NCBI RefSeq assembly: GCF_004342025.1
Contig: NZ_SLWN01000003.1
Coordinates: 372,001 to 436,000 of the forward strand
Source of the DNA: Kribbella steppae
Lineage (GTDB): Bacteria; Actinomycetota; Actinomycetes; Propionibacteriales; Kribbellaceae
Direction of reading: 5' to 3'
Length of the DNA stretch: 64,000 bases
Notes under the pieces: generated by a model
What the model was told of the DNA's origin: nothing
Databases searched by the model: none
Seen by the model: the letters and a program-made list of their open reading frames with translations, nothing else
Position numbers and translations under genes: made by a program
Shown: piece by piece, positions 16,411 to 26,537 of the stretch
How the letters are laid out: every line of letters begins with the position of its first letter
How positions within the stretch are numbered: position 1 is the stretch's first letter

Positions 16411-19400
16411 ATGGGACCTAGTGTGACTCTCAAGCCTCTTCGACAGATGTGTGAGCCGCGCGAAGACGTGGTGAAAGGTGGGCTGAGCGATAATCACTTC
16501 GCTGCCCAGTTGGACAAGATTATCCGTGATCCGCTCAACTACCCGGTGTACGGCGACCCTGAGCAATTCTTCGCGTTGACATATCCAACCACTGGGTTGA
16601 CGACGCTGCTGACTAAGGCCTTCGGCCGCGTGCAAGGCGTGGGCGGAGGAGGTGGAGAGAATGGAGTGCTTCGGTCGGAGACCTCGTTCGGCGGCGGGAA
16701 GACGCACGGCTTGACCGCCGTGTACCACCTGGCACGCGGTGCTCGGCCGGGAAACGTTGGCGACTTCCTGGACCCGAAGCTGCTCCCTGAAGGCCCGGTG
16801 CAGATCGCCGCAATCGTCGGAGACGCGCTCGACCCGTCCGCAGGCCTTGAGACGAACGGCGTGACAACATTTACAATCTGGGGCGAGATGGCCGCACAGA
16901 TCGGGCCTGGGGCATCAGCCGTGATGGCTGCGAATGACGCGCAGCGGACTGCACCGAGCACTCATACAATGGTGCGCTCATTCGGTGGGCAGCCAACGAT
17001 CGTGATCATCGACGAGATCGCGCAGCATCTTAGGCAAGCGTTGAAGTCCGGAAGCGAGGATGTACGACGGTACGCCCAGTCTGTCCCGGTGTTCCTGAAG
17101 AACCTCTTCGAGATCGCTGGCGACCCTACCAACCGTGTCGTTGCGATCGTGACACTCGCGTCAGGTACGGACACCTTTGGCAAGGAAACGAACGAGATCG
17201 CGGACCTCCTTGACGAGACGAGCGAGTCCGCCCGGGTCGCGGTCGCCGAGGCTGCCGACGTGCTGACCCGGATGGTGCAGCCTGGCGCGGTGATCAAGCC
17301 CGCCGAGGACACCGAGATCGGGGAAATCCTCAAGCGGCGCCTGTTCGTACACATCGACTCGGCGGCAGCGGCTGACGCAGCTCGCGCCTACCGCGGCCTG
17401 TACGAGACGCTTGCAAGAGAGGGCGAGCGGTTCTCTGGCGGCGCGGAGGCACCCGCAACCTACGCGGCGCAGCTCGAGAAGGCATACCCATTCCACCCAG
17501 AGTTGGTGCGGGTTCTCGACAAGCGGCTCGGAGCAATCCCGAGGTTCCACCGCGCACGCGGAGCGCTCAAGCTGCTCGCCGAGGTCGTCTCCGGAATTTA
17601 CCGCGACGGTGACAACTGCGACGTCATCAACGTCGCCGACATCGATTACAGCGACGAACCGGTACTTGCACACCTCACCAGCAACCTCGGCCGACCCGAG
17701 TTCGCGAGGGTCGCCGAAGCAGACCTCGCAGGACCGGCGTCGCACGCCGCGAGCGTTGACGCACACGTTTTTGGCGGTAAGCCGCCATACGCGACGAGGG
17801 TGGCGCGGACGGTCTTCATACACTCCCTTGAGATGACAGTGACGGCGGGGGCCGGCCGGTCAGAGTGGCTGCTCGGCACGATCCGACCGGGTGAGTCCAC
17901 GACTCTGTTGGAGAAGGCGCTCACCGAAAACGAACGGATCTGTTGGCACCTCTCCTCTGACGGAGCCAGGTGGCGGTTCCATGTCGAGCCAAATGTGAAT
18001 GCCATTCTGGAGGAGGAGAAGGGTAATGTTCAGCACACGCGCGTGGCGACTGTGCTGGACGACCTGCTAGCCAAGGCGTTCGGAAACGACGGCGGCGCCA
18101 CAACTGTCCTCTTCCCAACTGGCCCGGCGAGCTTGCCTGATCAGGCGGACCTGCGCGTCGCTGTGGTCCACCATGATCAACGGACCGTACTTGGCCTTGA
18201 TGCTGACGCTCCGGACCAGTTCCTGGTTGACATGCTCGACACGGTTGGCCAGTCGAAGTCACCGCGGAAATTCCGCAACAGTATTGTGTTCGTCCTTGCT
18301 GACACTGATCAGGTCGGTGCCCTGCGCGATCGCGTTCGAGGCCTGATTGCCGCGGACGTCATCGCCGGGGATGTGGCCCGCATGAGCCAGTTCTCCGCCG
18401 ACGTACGCAAAAAGATTGAGGCCTACCAAAAGAATGCTCGACTCGAGGCCCGCGTCGCGATCACTCGTTGCTTCAAGCACGTTTACTTCCCCACTCAGGA
18501 CAAGGCTCATGGGCACCTTCGGCACCGCGAACTCCAGGCGCAGCAGCAGGGAGATACTCGTTCAGCGACGGCAGTCGTCCTTACGCTGCTGGATGATGAG
18601 GGCAAGATCCGCAAGGACAAGCCCTCCTACGATTGGTTGAAGGCGAAGGCGTGGCCAAGCTCCCAAGCATCAGTCACCACTGAGGCGCTCGCGAACTGGT
18701 TCTGGATTGACCACAGTTCGCCGATCATCCGAAATCTGGGGCTGGTCCGTGAATCTATCCTCGACGGTATGCGCAACGACGGGTGGGTCTACTACGACGC
18801 ATCGAACGGCCGCGCTTACACCTCTACCTCGATGGCCGGGCTCTCCGTGGAGTTCCGACCCGACGCCGAGTTGATGACCGTCGCCGAAGCGAGCGGACGA
18901 GGTCTGTTGACCCGTAAGCCAACTGCCGGCGACCTGAAGGGGATAGTCACGGGTAGCAGCGTTGCAACAGGCGCTCAGGTTCGCGCCACTCTGGAGGAGA
19001 AGTGTGGTGGCGAGCCCAGCAAGGCTGATGTGCTGGACCTGCTTGCCGCCGCCGTGAGCCAGCACAACTACGACTGGCTCGTCATCACAGACAGCGACCC
19101 TGGCATGGGAGTGCGTGCACTCACCCCCACGCAGATACGCGAGAAGGGCCTGGACGGTCTACGGATTATGACCCGACAGACGGCCGATACCTCGGGCGTC
19201 GAGATCCCATCCCGCAAGGTGGAGAGAAACAAGTTCCAGGCATCGGGGCCGTCAGGGGTCGCAGTCGCTCAGATCGCCGACAAGGTGAGTGACTCCGGCA
19301 AGGCCCTGTCCGGCCTGTCGATCCAGGCCAATGCCGACGATCAGATCGGCACCGGTGATATCGACTTGCTGATCGCTACCCTCGGCATGCTTCAGCGGTA

Positions 19401-19677
19401 TGACATCACAGTGAGCGCAGATCTGACCGCCGAGTTCAGCGGTATTGACGGCGCATTGGAGTTCTCGGGGCGCGGCGACAGAAAAGACTATCAGGCGCTG
19501 AATGCCACCCTGAGCAAAGTTCTGACCGCCGCCACCGCGGTCGCGGGTACGGTGCGTCTTGACTTCGCCTTCGCAGATCCGGTGTCGATTGAAGGCCCCG
19601 AGTTCACCCAGCTTGCCACCGTGCTCAAGACCCTCAATGTCACCACGACAATAGTCATCGCGGAAGTAGCGAAATGA
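16411..19677 (+). CDS. DUF499 (COG1483-type) P-loop ATPase of a helicase-methylase-ATPase defence cluster
   Basis: About 1088 aa from ATG 16411 (GTG 16423 is an alternative). The N-terminus TLKPLRQMCEPREDV, the GDPEQFFALTYPTTGL segment and the distinctive P-loop TSFGGGKTHG (residues ~91-100) are hallmarks of DUF499. Walker B is TIVIIDEIAQHLRQ near residue 195. The central part (RFHRARGALKLLAEVV) and the long C-terminal region are as in the family, and the usual length is similar. These ATPases occur with DUF1156 methyltransferases and helicases in prokaryotic defence islands. Biochemistry is not established. The stop overlaps the next gene (ATGA). The frame extends upstream to 16048, but that part is Arg/Ser-rich and not family-like. 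Confidence 0.9.
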   Translation: MGPSVTLKPLRQMCEPREDVVKGGLSDNHFAAQLDKIIRDPLNYPVYGDPEQFFALTYPTTGLTTLLTKAFGRVQGVGGGGGENGVLRSETSFGGGKTHGLTAVYHLARGARPGNVGDFLDPKLLPEGPVQIAAIVGDALDPSAGLETNGVTTFTIWGEMAAQIGPGASAVMAANDAQRTAPSTHTMVRSFGGQPTIVIIDEIAQHLRQALKSGSEDVRRYAQSVPVFLKNLFEIAGDPTNRVVAIVTLASGTDTFGKETNEIADLLDETSESARVAVAEAADVLTRMVQPGAVIKPAEDTEIGEILKRRLFVHIDSAAAADAARAYRGLYETLAREGERFSGGAEAPATYAAQLEKAYPFHPELVRVLDKRLGAIPRFHRARGALKLLAEVVSGIYRDGDNCDVINVADIDYSDEPVLAHLTSNLGRPEFARVAEADLAGPASHAASVDAHVFGGKPPYATRVARTVFIHSLEMTVTAGAGRSEWLLGTIRPGESTTLLEKALTENERICWHLSSDGARWRFHVEPNVNAILEEEKGNVQHTRVATVLDDLLAKAFGNDGGATTVLFPTGPASLPDQADLRVAVVHHDQRTVLGLDADAPDQFLVDMLDTVGQSKSPRKFRNSIVFVLADTDQVGALRDRVRGLIAADVIAGDVARMSQFSADVRKKIEAYQKNARLEARVAITRCFKHVYFPTQDKAHGHLRHRELQAQQQGDTRSATAVVLTLLDDEGKIRKDKPSYDWLKAKAWPSSQASVTTEALANWFWIDHSSPIIRNLGLVRESILDGMRNDGWVYYDASNGRAYTSTSMAGLSVEFRPDAELMTVAEASGRGLLTRKPTAGDLKGIVTGSSVATGAQVRATLEEKCGGEPSKADVLDLLAAAVSQHNYDWLVITDSDPGMGVRALTPTQIREKGLDGLRIMTRQTADTSGVEIPSRKVERNKFQASGPSGVAVAQIADKVSDSGKALSGLSIQANADDQIGTGDIDLLIATLGMLQRYDITVSADLTAEFSGIDGALEFSGRGDRKDYQALNATLSKVLTAATAVAGTVRLDFAFADPVSIEGPEFTQLATVLKTLNVTTTIVIAEVAK

Positions 19678-20162
19678 CTCACGGAAAGTCCAATGGCCTT
19701 GCAGCGCGTCGGATCGGCGCGATTCCCGATGGCGCGCGAGCCTTCCGGCTCACAGTGAAGCCCGGCCCAAGCGACACGTACGGTCTGGCGATCGCGGAGT
19801 CGTACGGAGATGGCACCGGGCCCACGACGCCTGTGCTCACCGCCACCGCTCCGCAGGTCAGTCGAGTTGTCGACGCAGTGTTGGCGGCGGTCAGGGCCAC
19901 CGGTCACTCTGCAGGCAGGCTCGCCGTCGAGCACGGAAGGCCCATCCCGCTGGACGAGGCTGCGGGCGTCCGTCTAGCCCTCACCCTGTTTGCCTCCCAA
20001 CCAGTCACCAAACATGATCGGATCCGTTCGATCGTCGCCGGTGTGAACACGATGAGTGTCGAGGAGACGTACTACTGGTACGCCAAGTGCGTCGGGCCGA
20101 GCGCGATACGTGCGCGCCGAGCGTTGCGCATCCTTCTAGCCGACAACAAGACCGGAGCCTGA
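19674..20162 (+). CDS. Small conserved partner protein in the DUF499-DUF1156 operon
   Basis: 162 aa, ATG overlapping the ATPase stop. The next gene starts 1 nt after its stop. The protein has no membrane segment. Features are a beta-rich first half (ARAFRLTVKPG, TYGLAIAESYGDG) and a helical C-terminus with a striking aromatic segment (MSVEETYYWYAKCVG) and a basic end (RARRALRILLADNK). Small proteins with a YYWYAK-like motif accompany such clusters, but I cannot name the family with confidence. Tight coupling implies it is an obligate component, perhaps an adaptor between ATPase and methyltransferase. Confidence 0.75.
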   Translation: MTHGKSNGLAARRIGAIPDGARAFRLTVKPGPSDTYGLAIAESYGDGTGPTTPVLTATAPQVSRVVDAVLAAVRATGHSAGRLAVEHGRPIPLDEAAGVRLALTLFASQPVTKHDRIRSIVAGVNTMSVEETYYWYAKCVGPSAIRARRALRILLADNKTGA

Positions 20163-20163
20163 A

Positions 20164-23073
20164 GTGAACGAAAGCAAGTCGGGCGGCCCCCGAGTTCTCA
20201 TTGAGGATTGGCTCCCAGTCACCGAACTCGGCATCGAGTCGAGGCGCGAACGCGCCGCTGCCTCAGCTCTGCCACCGTTATCGTTTCTCCACGTTTGGTG
20301 GGCTCGACGTCCACTGGTTGCCTCAACCGCGGTTGTCCTTGCTGGCCTGTTGCCTGCATGGACTCGAAGCCTTGCTGATGCCTTCCCCGACGCTCTGCCG
20401 CTCCGAAGCGAGAAGGCTTACCATCGCTGGCTGTTTCACCTTGTCGGCATTTGGGGAGACCCGATCGCTGCGCGCCGCGCTTATGACGCCGCCGTCGCCA
20501 GTGGACAGCGGATCCCCAACCCGTACACGTATAGGCAGGCGTTTCGGAACGCGATTCCGCGCGAGGACATCGACCTACTTCACGACGTCCTCCGGCGGAC
20601 GTGGGGAGACCTCCCGCTCGTCGCCGACCCAACCGCGGGTGGCGGAAGCATTCCCTTCGCCGCCAGCCGTCTGGGAATCCCCACCTATGCTAATGATCTA
20701 AACGGCGTGGCAGTCAGCGTCCTCAAGGCGGGTGTAGAAATCCCAGCCAGGCGGGGGCTTGACCTCAAGCCGCACTTGGAGATCTGGGGCAAGGAACTGG
20801 TCCGCCGTGTCGGGTCTCGACTCAAGGAGTACTTCCCGAGCGGTCCCGACGAAGTCGTCGCCACCTATCTATTCGCCAATGCGGTGATGTGTCCGCGCAC
20901 AGGTCGCCTCGTCCCCCTGATGCCGGACAAGTGGCTGCGCAAGCAGAAGGGCAAGGAAGCAGCAGTTCGACTCGTTACCGTCCTCGACGGCAACGAATTG
21001 GACGAGCCGATGTTTGAGGTGTTGACCGGTGGCAGCGTCGACAGCAAGGAAGCCTCATTAGGAACGGTGCGCGGGGGTAATGGTGTCAGTCCATACGATG
21101 GGTTGATAATCGACGGGGAGTACATCAAGGCTGAAGCCAAAGCGAGGCGCATGCGGGAGATCTTATATGCCGTTGCCGTCCGCACGCCCACCGGCGAAAG
21201 GCAGTTTCGGGCGCCGACGGCGACTGATCTGGATGCTGTCTCCGCCGCCGCGGCTCGGTTCGACTCTGTTCGCCCGGAGTGGCAGAGCTCCGGAGTACTG
21301 CCTAACGAAGATATTGCCGACGAGGCCAACTATGAGCGTGGCCACCGCATGTACGGCAGAAACTCGTGGATGGACATGTTCACCCCTCGTCAAGCGTTGG
21401 TGCACGGCACCTTTAGTGACGAGTATGCGCGCCTAGTCCCGGAAGTGCGCCAGGCGTTGGGTGCAGACGCGGACGATGTCCTCTTCGAGCTGGCGCTCAT
21501 GCAGGGAAAAGCGCTCAGCTACAACAGTCGCTATTGCCGGTGGTATGTGAGTCGTCAGGTGATAGCGCAAATCTTCGAGAAGCACAACTTTTCATTCAAA
21601 TGGACTTTCGCTGAGTTCGAGGGAGCCTCGGCGCTATACAGTTGGTGCCTGGACCAGTTGGTCGATGCGTATGGCGGCATAGCTAAACTCGTGGACGAGA
21701 CAGGGGCAAGTGGGCTCGTTAACAAGACGCCATTACAGCGAAGAGTGACGATCACGCAAGGTGGAGCTGCGAAACTACCCACGGTAGACGATAAGTCGGT
21801 GGCGCATCTCTGCATGGACCCGCCATATTACGACAATGTGATGTATGCAGAGTTAGCGGACTTCTTCTATGTCTGGGAAAAGCGCACATTGGGTCGTATT
21901 GCGCCCGAGTTCTTCAATGGTATCTCGGATCGAGATAATGAGGCTGTAGCGAACCCGGCACGGTTCGCCGCGATGGGAAAGCGGAAGAAGGAACTAGCGG
22001 ACCTTGACTACGAGTCCAAGATGACTGAGATCTTCGCAGAATGCAAGAGGATTCTTCGTGATGACGGCGTCATGTCTGTGATGTTCACTCACAAGCGCGC
22101 CGAGGCTTGGGATACCTTGGGAATGGGACTCCTCCAAGCCGGCTTTACCGTGGAGACCTCCTGGCCCGTCAATACTGAGCCTGAACGAGGAGCTCATCAA
22201 GAGAAGCTAAATGCTGCGGTGTCGACAGTGATGTTGGTGTGCCGCAAGGGCAAGGTCGATTCAGGATCGCGCGTATTCATGGACGATATAGAGGAAGAAG
22301 TGCGCTCCGCGGCTCGCGATGCGGCCACAAGATTTCGCGCTGTCGGGATTGAAGGCGTCGACCTTCTGCTATCGACGTACGGACCGGTCTTGTCGGTCAT
22401 CTCTGCCCACTGGCCGGTTTACTCCGTGGAGGCTGCTGATGACGGCCGGTCACGTTTGCTCCGCCCAGATGAGGCGCTGAGTTTAGCCCGCGAGGAGGTT
22501 GTGCGGATGCAGCGGCGCCGGATCATCGGGCGAGAGGTCCAGATTGATAATCATTCCGACTTCGTGCTTATTGCATGGGAGACGTTTAAGGCATCTGAAT
22601 TTCCGTTCGACGAGGCACGCCGCCTCGCTCTCGCCGTCGGTGGACTTGACGTGGACGAACTGGCCCAGGCAAGGATTGTTGAGAAGAAGGCGGGCACGGT
22701 GCGTCTCTTGGCTCCGGCGGAGCGACAGCGCCGCGGCGGCGATGACACATCAAGCGGCGTTCGCCTGGAAGCCACCCACTTCGAGTACATGAATGACGCT
22801 GTCGACACAGTGCTACACCTCGCCGCGCTCGACGGGATGGGGCAAGCGAAGACGTTTATGGACCGGCTAGATCTGACCGCGGACCAACGCTTTCTTGCGT
22901 ACGTGCAAGGACTGGTCAACGCCATTCCACGGGCGAAGGTCAAGGGTGACTGGGTGATTCCGCAGGCCGGGCTGCTCGACACTCTGGTGACCGCCTATCT
23001 GCCAGAGGTGACGATTCCCAGAGAGCCGGCGTTCGGGTCGGTCATGTCCAAGCAGGAGCCTCTGTTCGAGTGA
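20164..23073 (+). CDS. DUF1156 adenine-type DNA methyltransferase (COG1743-like)
   Basis: 969 aa, GTG start at 20164. The N-terminus carries the DUF1156 signature (IEDWLPVTELGIESRRE and LHVWWARRPLVAS). The AdoMet-binding motif is ADPTAGGGSIPFAASRLG (~residues 153-170) and the catalytic motif IV is MDPPYYDNVMY (DPPY at ~552-555), as in N6-adenine or N4-cytosine methyltransferases. The length is typical for this family, which is much bigger than simple type II enzymes. It probably marks host DNA so the partner helicase/ATPase can discriminate phage DNA (inferred). Five TTA codons (21058, 21163, 21733, 21853, 22483) are unusual for high-GC actinobacteria and point to acquisition from a lower-GC source, possibly with bldA-type translational delay. 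Confidence 0.9.
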   Translation: MNESKSGGPRVLIEDWLPVTELGIESRRERAAASALPPLSFLHVWWARRPLVASTAVVLAGLLPAWTRSLADAFPDALPLRSEKAYHRWLFHLVGIWGDPIAARRAYDAAVASGQRIPNPYTYRQAFRNAIPREDIDLLHDVLRRTWGDLPLVADPTAGGGSIPFAASRLGIPTYANDLNGVAVSVLKAGVEIPARRGLDLKPHLEIWGKELVRRVGSRLKEYFPSGPDEVVATYLFANAVMCPRTGRLVPLMPDKWLRKQKGKEAAVRLVTVLDGNELDEPMFEVLTGGSVDSKEASLGTVRGGNGVSPYDGLIIDGEYIKAEAKARRMREILYAVAVRTPTGERQFRAPTATDLDAVSAAAARFDSVRPEWQSSGVLPNEDIADEANYERGHRMYGRNSWMDMFTPRQALVHGTFSDEYARLVPEVRQALGADADDVLFELALMQGKALSYNSRYCRWYVSRQVIAQIFEKHNFSFKWTFAEFEGASALYSWCLDQLVDAYGGIAKLVDETGASGLVNKTPLQRRVTITQGGAAKLPTVDDKSVAHLCMDPPYYDNVMYAELADFFYVWEKRTLGRIAPEFFNGISDRDNEAVANPARFAAMGKRKKELADLDYESKMTEIFAECKRILRDDGVMSVMFTHKRAEAWDTLGMGLLQAGFTVETSWPVNTEPERGAHQEKLNAAVSTVMLVCRKGKVDSGSRVFMDDIEEEVRSAARDAATRFRAVGIEGVDLLLSTYGPVLSVISAHWPVYSVEAADDGRSRLLRPDEALSLAREEVVRMQRRRIIGREVQIDNHSDFVLIAWETFKASEFPFDEARRLALAVGGLDVDELAQARIVEKKAGTVRLLAPAERQRRGGDDTSSGVRLEATHFEYMNDAVDTVLHLAALDGMGQAKTFMDRLDLTADQRFLAYVQGLVNAIPRAKVKGDWVIPQAGLLDTLVTAYLPEVTIPREPAFGSVMSKQEPLFE

Positions 23074-23127
23074 CCGCAGTGGCCTCAGGCCGTGGTGAAT
23101 CGCATGGGCAGCGAGTGAGGGGTACGC

Positions 23128-26100
23128 ATGGAGGGTTCCGGGTCAAGTGATGTATCCGCCATGGACGGGCGCGCGCTAGGGCTGCACGGTCTGCCGCTGG
23201 TCGGCACCTACTCGACTGGTGACAACGCGTTGCGCGGCTTCTACTTGCCGGCGCTCGCGGCTTCGTGCGCTTACGACCGGATGGCCGGCTATTACTCGTC
23301 GACAGTGCTCCGGATCACCGCGCGGGGCTTGCGCCGGTTCCTCACGAATGCTCAGGACCATGGCGGTCGAATGCGTCTGATCGTCGGCGCGCAGTTGTCC
23401 GCTCAGGACGTAGCTGCAGTCCGTGCGGGCACGCTCGAACGCGCGGAGGCGATTGGTCGGGCGGCCAGGGCGTGCCCGGTCGACTTCGACGGCGACGCCA
23501 CCGGGGACAGCTACCTGCGAATGCTTGGCTGGATGGTGCGGGAAGGTTTGCTTGAGATACGCGTTGGTGTGCCCTTGGATGCGGACGGCCAACCCTTGGC
23601 GCCGGCGGAGGCGCGGGGGTACTTTCACTCGAAGTATGGTGTCCTCACCGATCAGTCAGGGGATCAGGTCGCCTTCATCGGCTCGGAGAATGAGACTGCG
23701 TCAGGGTGGCTGTACAACCACGAGACGTTCTCCGTCGCGCCTTCATGGGATCCGGCGATATGGAAATGGCAGGGTGCAGATATCGTCAGGCGGTTCGAGG
23801 AGCATTGGGCAAATCACCCGGATGCGGGCTGGGCCATCCTGCCGCTGGCCGATGTCGACGACCGACTGCTGAAGATGGTCACGCATGACTATATGCCGCC
23901 GGACCACGATCCGATTTGGGCCGCATTGGGCCTTAGAGATCCCGACGGAGCTGGCATTGAGCCTGAAGCTGACCCCACCGAGCAGCACGAGGAAGCCGCG
24001 TGGGCGGATCTGGTCGATCTAGCCCAGGAGCCGCTGAGGACCCCATTCACCGGGGCTCTGAGCGCTCCTGTCACGCCTCTGCCGCATCAGGCGAGACTGC
24101 TGCACCGCGCGGTCGGCACCTACCCCCGCAGCTACCTGTTTGCTGACCCTGTCGGGTTCGGCAAGACGATTGAAGTCGGCCTCGTTCTCCGCGAACTGCT
24201 GCTATCCGGCAAGGCGAACAATGCATTAATCCTCGTTCCTGCCTCTGTACTCAAGCAATGGCAGGAGGAGTTGGCTGAGAAGATCGGTCTTCTCGTGCCC
24301 CGATATGTGGGCAGCGAGTTCTTGGACTTGGAGGATCGGTCGGTGAGCACGCCGGAGAATTCCAGCCCTTGGTCGGCGTTCCCGATAGTTCTGGCGTCTT
24401 CACACCTGGCTAGGCGTCGAGCTCGCCGAGACGGCGTGCTTGCAGCAGGGCCGTGGGACGTCGTCGTCGTCGATGAGGCGCACCACGGCAGGCGCCGCGG
24501 CTCCAAACCAACCGACACCCCTAACTCGCTGCTGTCACTGCTGTTGGCAATGAAGGACAACGGCTCGTGGCGGGCACTGTACTTGGCGACTGCGACGCCA
24601 ATGCAGATGAACCCACACGAGGCGTGGGATCTCATCAATCTCTTCGACCTGCCAGGGCGATGGAGCCGATCCGCCGCCGATTTCGTCTCTTACTACACAC
24701 AGTTGCGCGAAGAGCCAGCCCAGCGAGCCTGGCTCCGGCTCGCCGCGATGGTCAACGACTATCTGTCCGACCCAGATGCTGATCGCGCCAGCGGCCTGGA
24801 GACGGCGATCAAGGCAGAGCTAGGGCCGGTCAGATCACGGAAGATCACGCGAATCCATAATCAGCCACTGCCGACCGAAACTGCCGCGGCGCTGAGCCCA
24901 ACTGAGGTTCGGCTAATGGATGCATGGTTGCGCCATCACACGCCGATGCGCGATCGAGTATTTCGCAACACACGAGATACGTTGCTGGCGTACCAAGCGG
25001 CGGGAATTATCGGCCCCGAAGTCACTATCCCGGAACGGCACGTGCAAGACGTGTTCATCGACTTGGACCAGCGGGAACGGCGGCTGTATGAGCGTATTGA
25101 GAACTACATCCGCCGTTACTACAACGCGTACATGGCCGGAAATACTACGCAAGCTCTCGGTTTCATTATGACCGTATACCGACGCCGCCTCACCTCATCC
25201 TTCTATGCCATTCGGTGCTCACTTGAGAGGCGTCTGGCCGCGCTCGAACACGGCGCGACGCTCGGCGATTTGCTCACCGATGACGACCAAGCCAGCCTCG
25301 ACGAAAGCCCTCTTTTCGACGTCGATGATCTGGATATCAGCGTCCGCCTGCTAGAGGGCGAGATCGCAGAGCTGCGCGACTTCGTCGCCGACCTCGCCAC
25401 ATTCGCCGGGGAAGACACGAAAGCTTCGCGACTTGCAGATGATCTCGCCGAGTCGCTCGCCACCTACTCCTCTGTCGTCGTGTTCACCCAGTACACGGAC
25501 ACGATGGACTATGTGCGCGAGCGGCTGTTGACTGCTGGATACGACAAGGTCGGCTGTTACTCCGGCCGCGGCGGCGAGTTATGGGACGGGGGTGCGTGGC
25601 GACACGTATCCAAGGCCGAAGTCAAGGACGAGTTCAGGCGCGGCGGGCTACACGTACTCATCGGCACGGACTCGATGAGCGAGGGCCTTAACCTGCAGAC
25701 CTCCGGCCGGCTGATCAACTACGACATGCCATGGAACCTGATGAGGGTCGAGCAGCGTATCGGCCGTGTTGACCGCATCGGCGCAACCTACAAGGAAGTG
25801 CGTGTCACGAACTACTTCTACTCCGACACGGTGGAAGAAGCAGTCTACCGGGGCATCGCAACCAATTACGGCGACTTCACCGACATCGTAGGGTCCGCCC
25901 AACCCGTGCTTGGAACTATCGAAACCGCAATCGCGCAACTTGCACTGACCGACGCAGCCTCCTCCCGGGAGCAGCGTGAGGCCGACATCGACGAGGCGGT
26001 CAACCAGATCAGGGGTGACATCGCAGTCGCAGGCCGCCAGGCGGTCCGTCTGGACGACCTAGGGGATACGCCGTACCTCGATTACGCGTCGGCTGAAGCG

Positions 26101-26427
26101 CTCGCCCTACCCGATGACGTGAAGGATCATGGCCAAGTCGAGAAACTTCGTCAGCGTCTGCTGGCCAATCCGCTAACTCGAGATCTGCTCAGCCCTGTGC
26201 CAGGCAGGGACGGCATCTACCGATACCAACCGCCCCGGGTGCCGTCGGCAATCTCATTCGCACCAGGAAGCCACCCCACTACACCCGAAGAGGTCCGCGG
26301 AGAGGTAGGCAGTGGGTCGTTACTGGTGACTTTCGATCGCGACGTTGCCGATCAGTCGCCAGATGTGCTCTACGCCACCTACGGTACGCCCTGGCTGGAT
26401 GCCGTTCTGCCAGCCCCGCCCGACTAG
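23128..26427 (+). CDS. PLD-domain / SNF2-type helicase fusion
   Basis: 1099 aa from ATG 23128. Residues ~20-230 form a phospholipase-D-like nuclease domain with one motif, FHSKYGVLTD (H167, K169) followed by IGSENETASGW. The helicase follows: Walker A DPVGFGKTIEVGL near residue 340, DEAHHGRRR near 448, LATATPMQM (motif III), VVVFTQYTDTMDYV, GTDSMSEGLNLQ, and the arginine-finger motif RIGRVDRIG near 877. This order (PLD then SNF2/RapA-like helicase) is a known defence architecture. The single HxK suggests dimerisation to form a PLD active site. It follows the methyltransferase by 54 nt and is the last gene of the operon, so it is the likely effector that translocates on and cuts unmodified DNA. 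Confidence 0.9.
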   Translation: MEGSGSSDVSAMDGRALGLHGLPLVGTYSTGDNALRGFYLPALAASCAYDRMAGYYSSTVLRITARGLRRFLTNAQDHGGRMRLIVGAQLSAQDVAAVRAGTLERAEAIGRAARACPVDFDGDATGDSYLRMLGWMVREGLLEIRVGVPLDADGQPLAPAEARGYFHSKYGVLTDQSGDQVAFIGSENETASGWLYNHETFSVAPSWDPAIWKWQGADIVRRFEEHWANHPDAGWAILPLADVDDRLLKMVTHDYMPPDHDPIWAALGLRDPDGAGIEPEADPTEQHEEAAWADLVDLAQEPLRTPFTGALSAPVTPLPHQARLLHRAVGTYPRSYLFADPVGFGKTIEVGLVLRELLLSGKANNALILVPASVLKQWQEELAEKIGLLVPRYVGSEFLDLEDRSVSTPENSSPWSAFPIVLASSHLARRRARRDGVLAAGPWDVVVVDEAHHGRRRGSKPTDTPNSLLSLLLAMKDNGSWRALYLATATPMQMNPHEAWDLINLFDLPGRWSRSAADFVSYYTQLREEPAQRAWLRLAAMVNDYLSDPDADRASGLETAIKAELGPVRSRKITRIHNQPLPTETAAALSPTEVRLMDAWLRHHTPMRDRVFRNTRDTLLAYQAAGIIGPEVTIPERHVQDVFIDLDQRERRLYERIENYIRRYYNAYMAGNTTQALGFIMTVYRRRLTSSFYAIRCSLERRLAALEHGATLGDLLTDDDQASLDESPLFDVDDLDISVRLLEGEIAELRDFVADLATFAGEDTKASRLADDLAESLATYSSVVVFTQYTDTMDYVRERLLTAGYDKVGCYSGRGGELWDGGAWRHVSKAEVKDEFRRGGLHVLIGTDSMSEGLNLQTSGRLINYDMPWNLMRVEQRIGRVDRIGATYKEVRVTNYFYSDTVEEAVYRGIATNYGDFTDIVGSAQPVLGTIETAIAQLALTDAASSREQREADIDEAVNQIRGDIAVAGRQAVRLDDLGDTPYLDYASAEALALPDDVKDHGQVEKLRQRLLANPLTRDLLSPVPGRDGIYRYQPPRVPSAISFAPGSHPTTPEEVRGEVGSGSLLVTFDRDVADQSPDVLYATYGTPWLDAVLPAPPD

Positions 26428-26483
26428 CCCGACGCGGCGGTGATGACTTGATCGAGCGTGTCGACGCTCGCGGCAGGTGTGCA

Positions 26484-26537
26484 GCGTCCCCCTACTGGTC
26501 GTGGATTCTCCACTTCTCGAAGGTGCGTAGGGGGCGC
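26484..26537. terminator. Hairpin between the two convergent defence operons
   Basis: 26484-26495 and 26527-26537 are complementary apart from one bulged base, with a smaller GTGGA/TCCAC hairpin in the loop. It lies in the 26428-26678 gap between convergent stops. No gene is visible in the gap. Confidence 0.4.

Noticed and set aside
16411..26427. Assigning the operon to BREX or DISARM
   Set aside because: No PglZ phosphatase, BrxA/BrxB/BrxL or DUF1998 (DrmB) gene is present. Only the methyltransferase and helicase types are shared.
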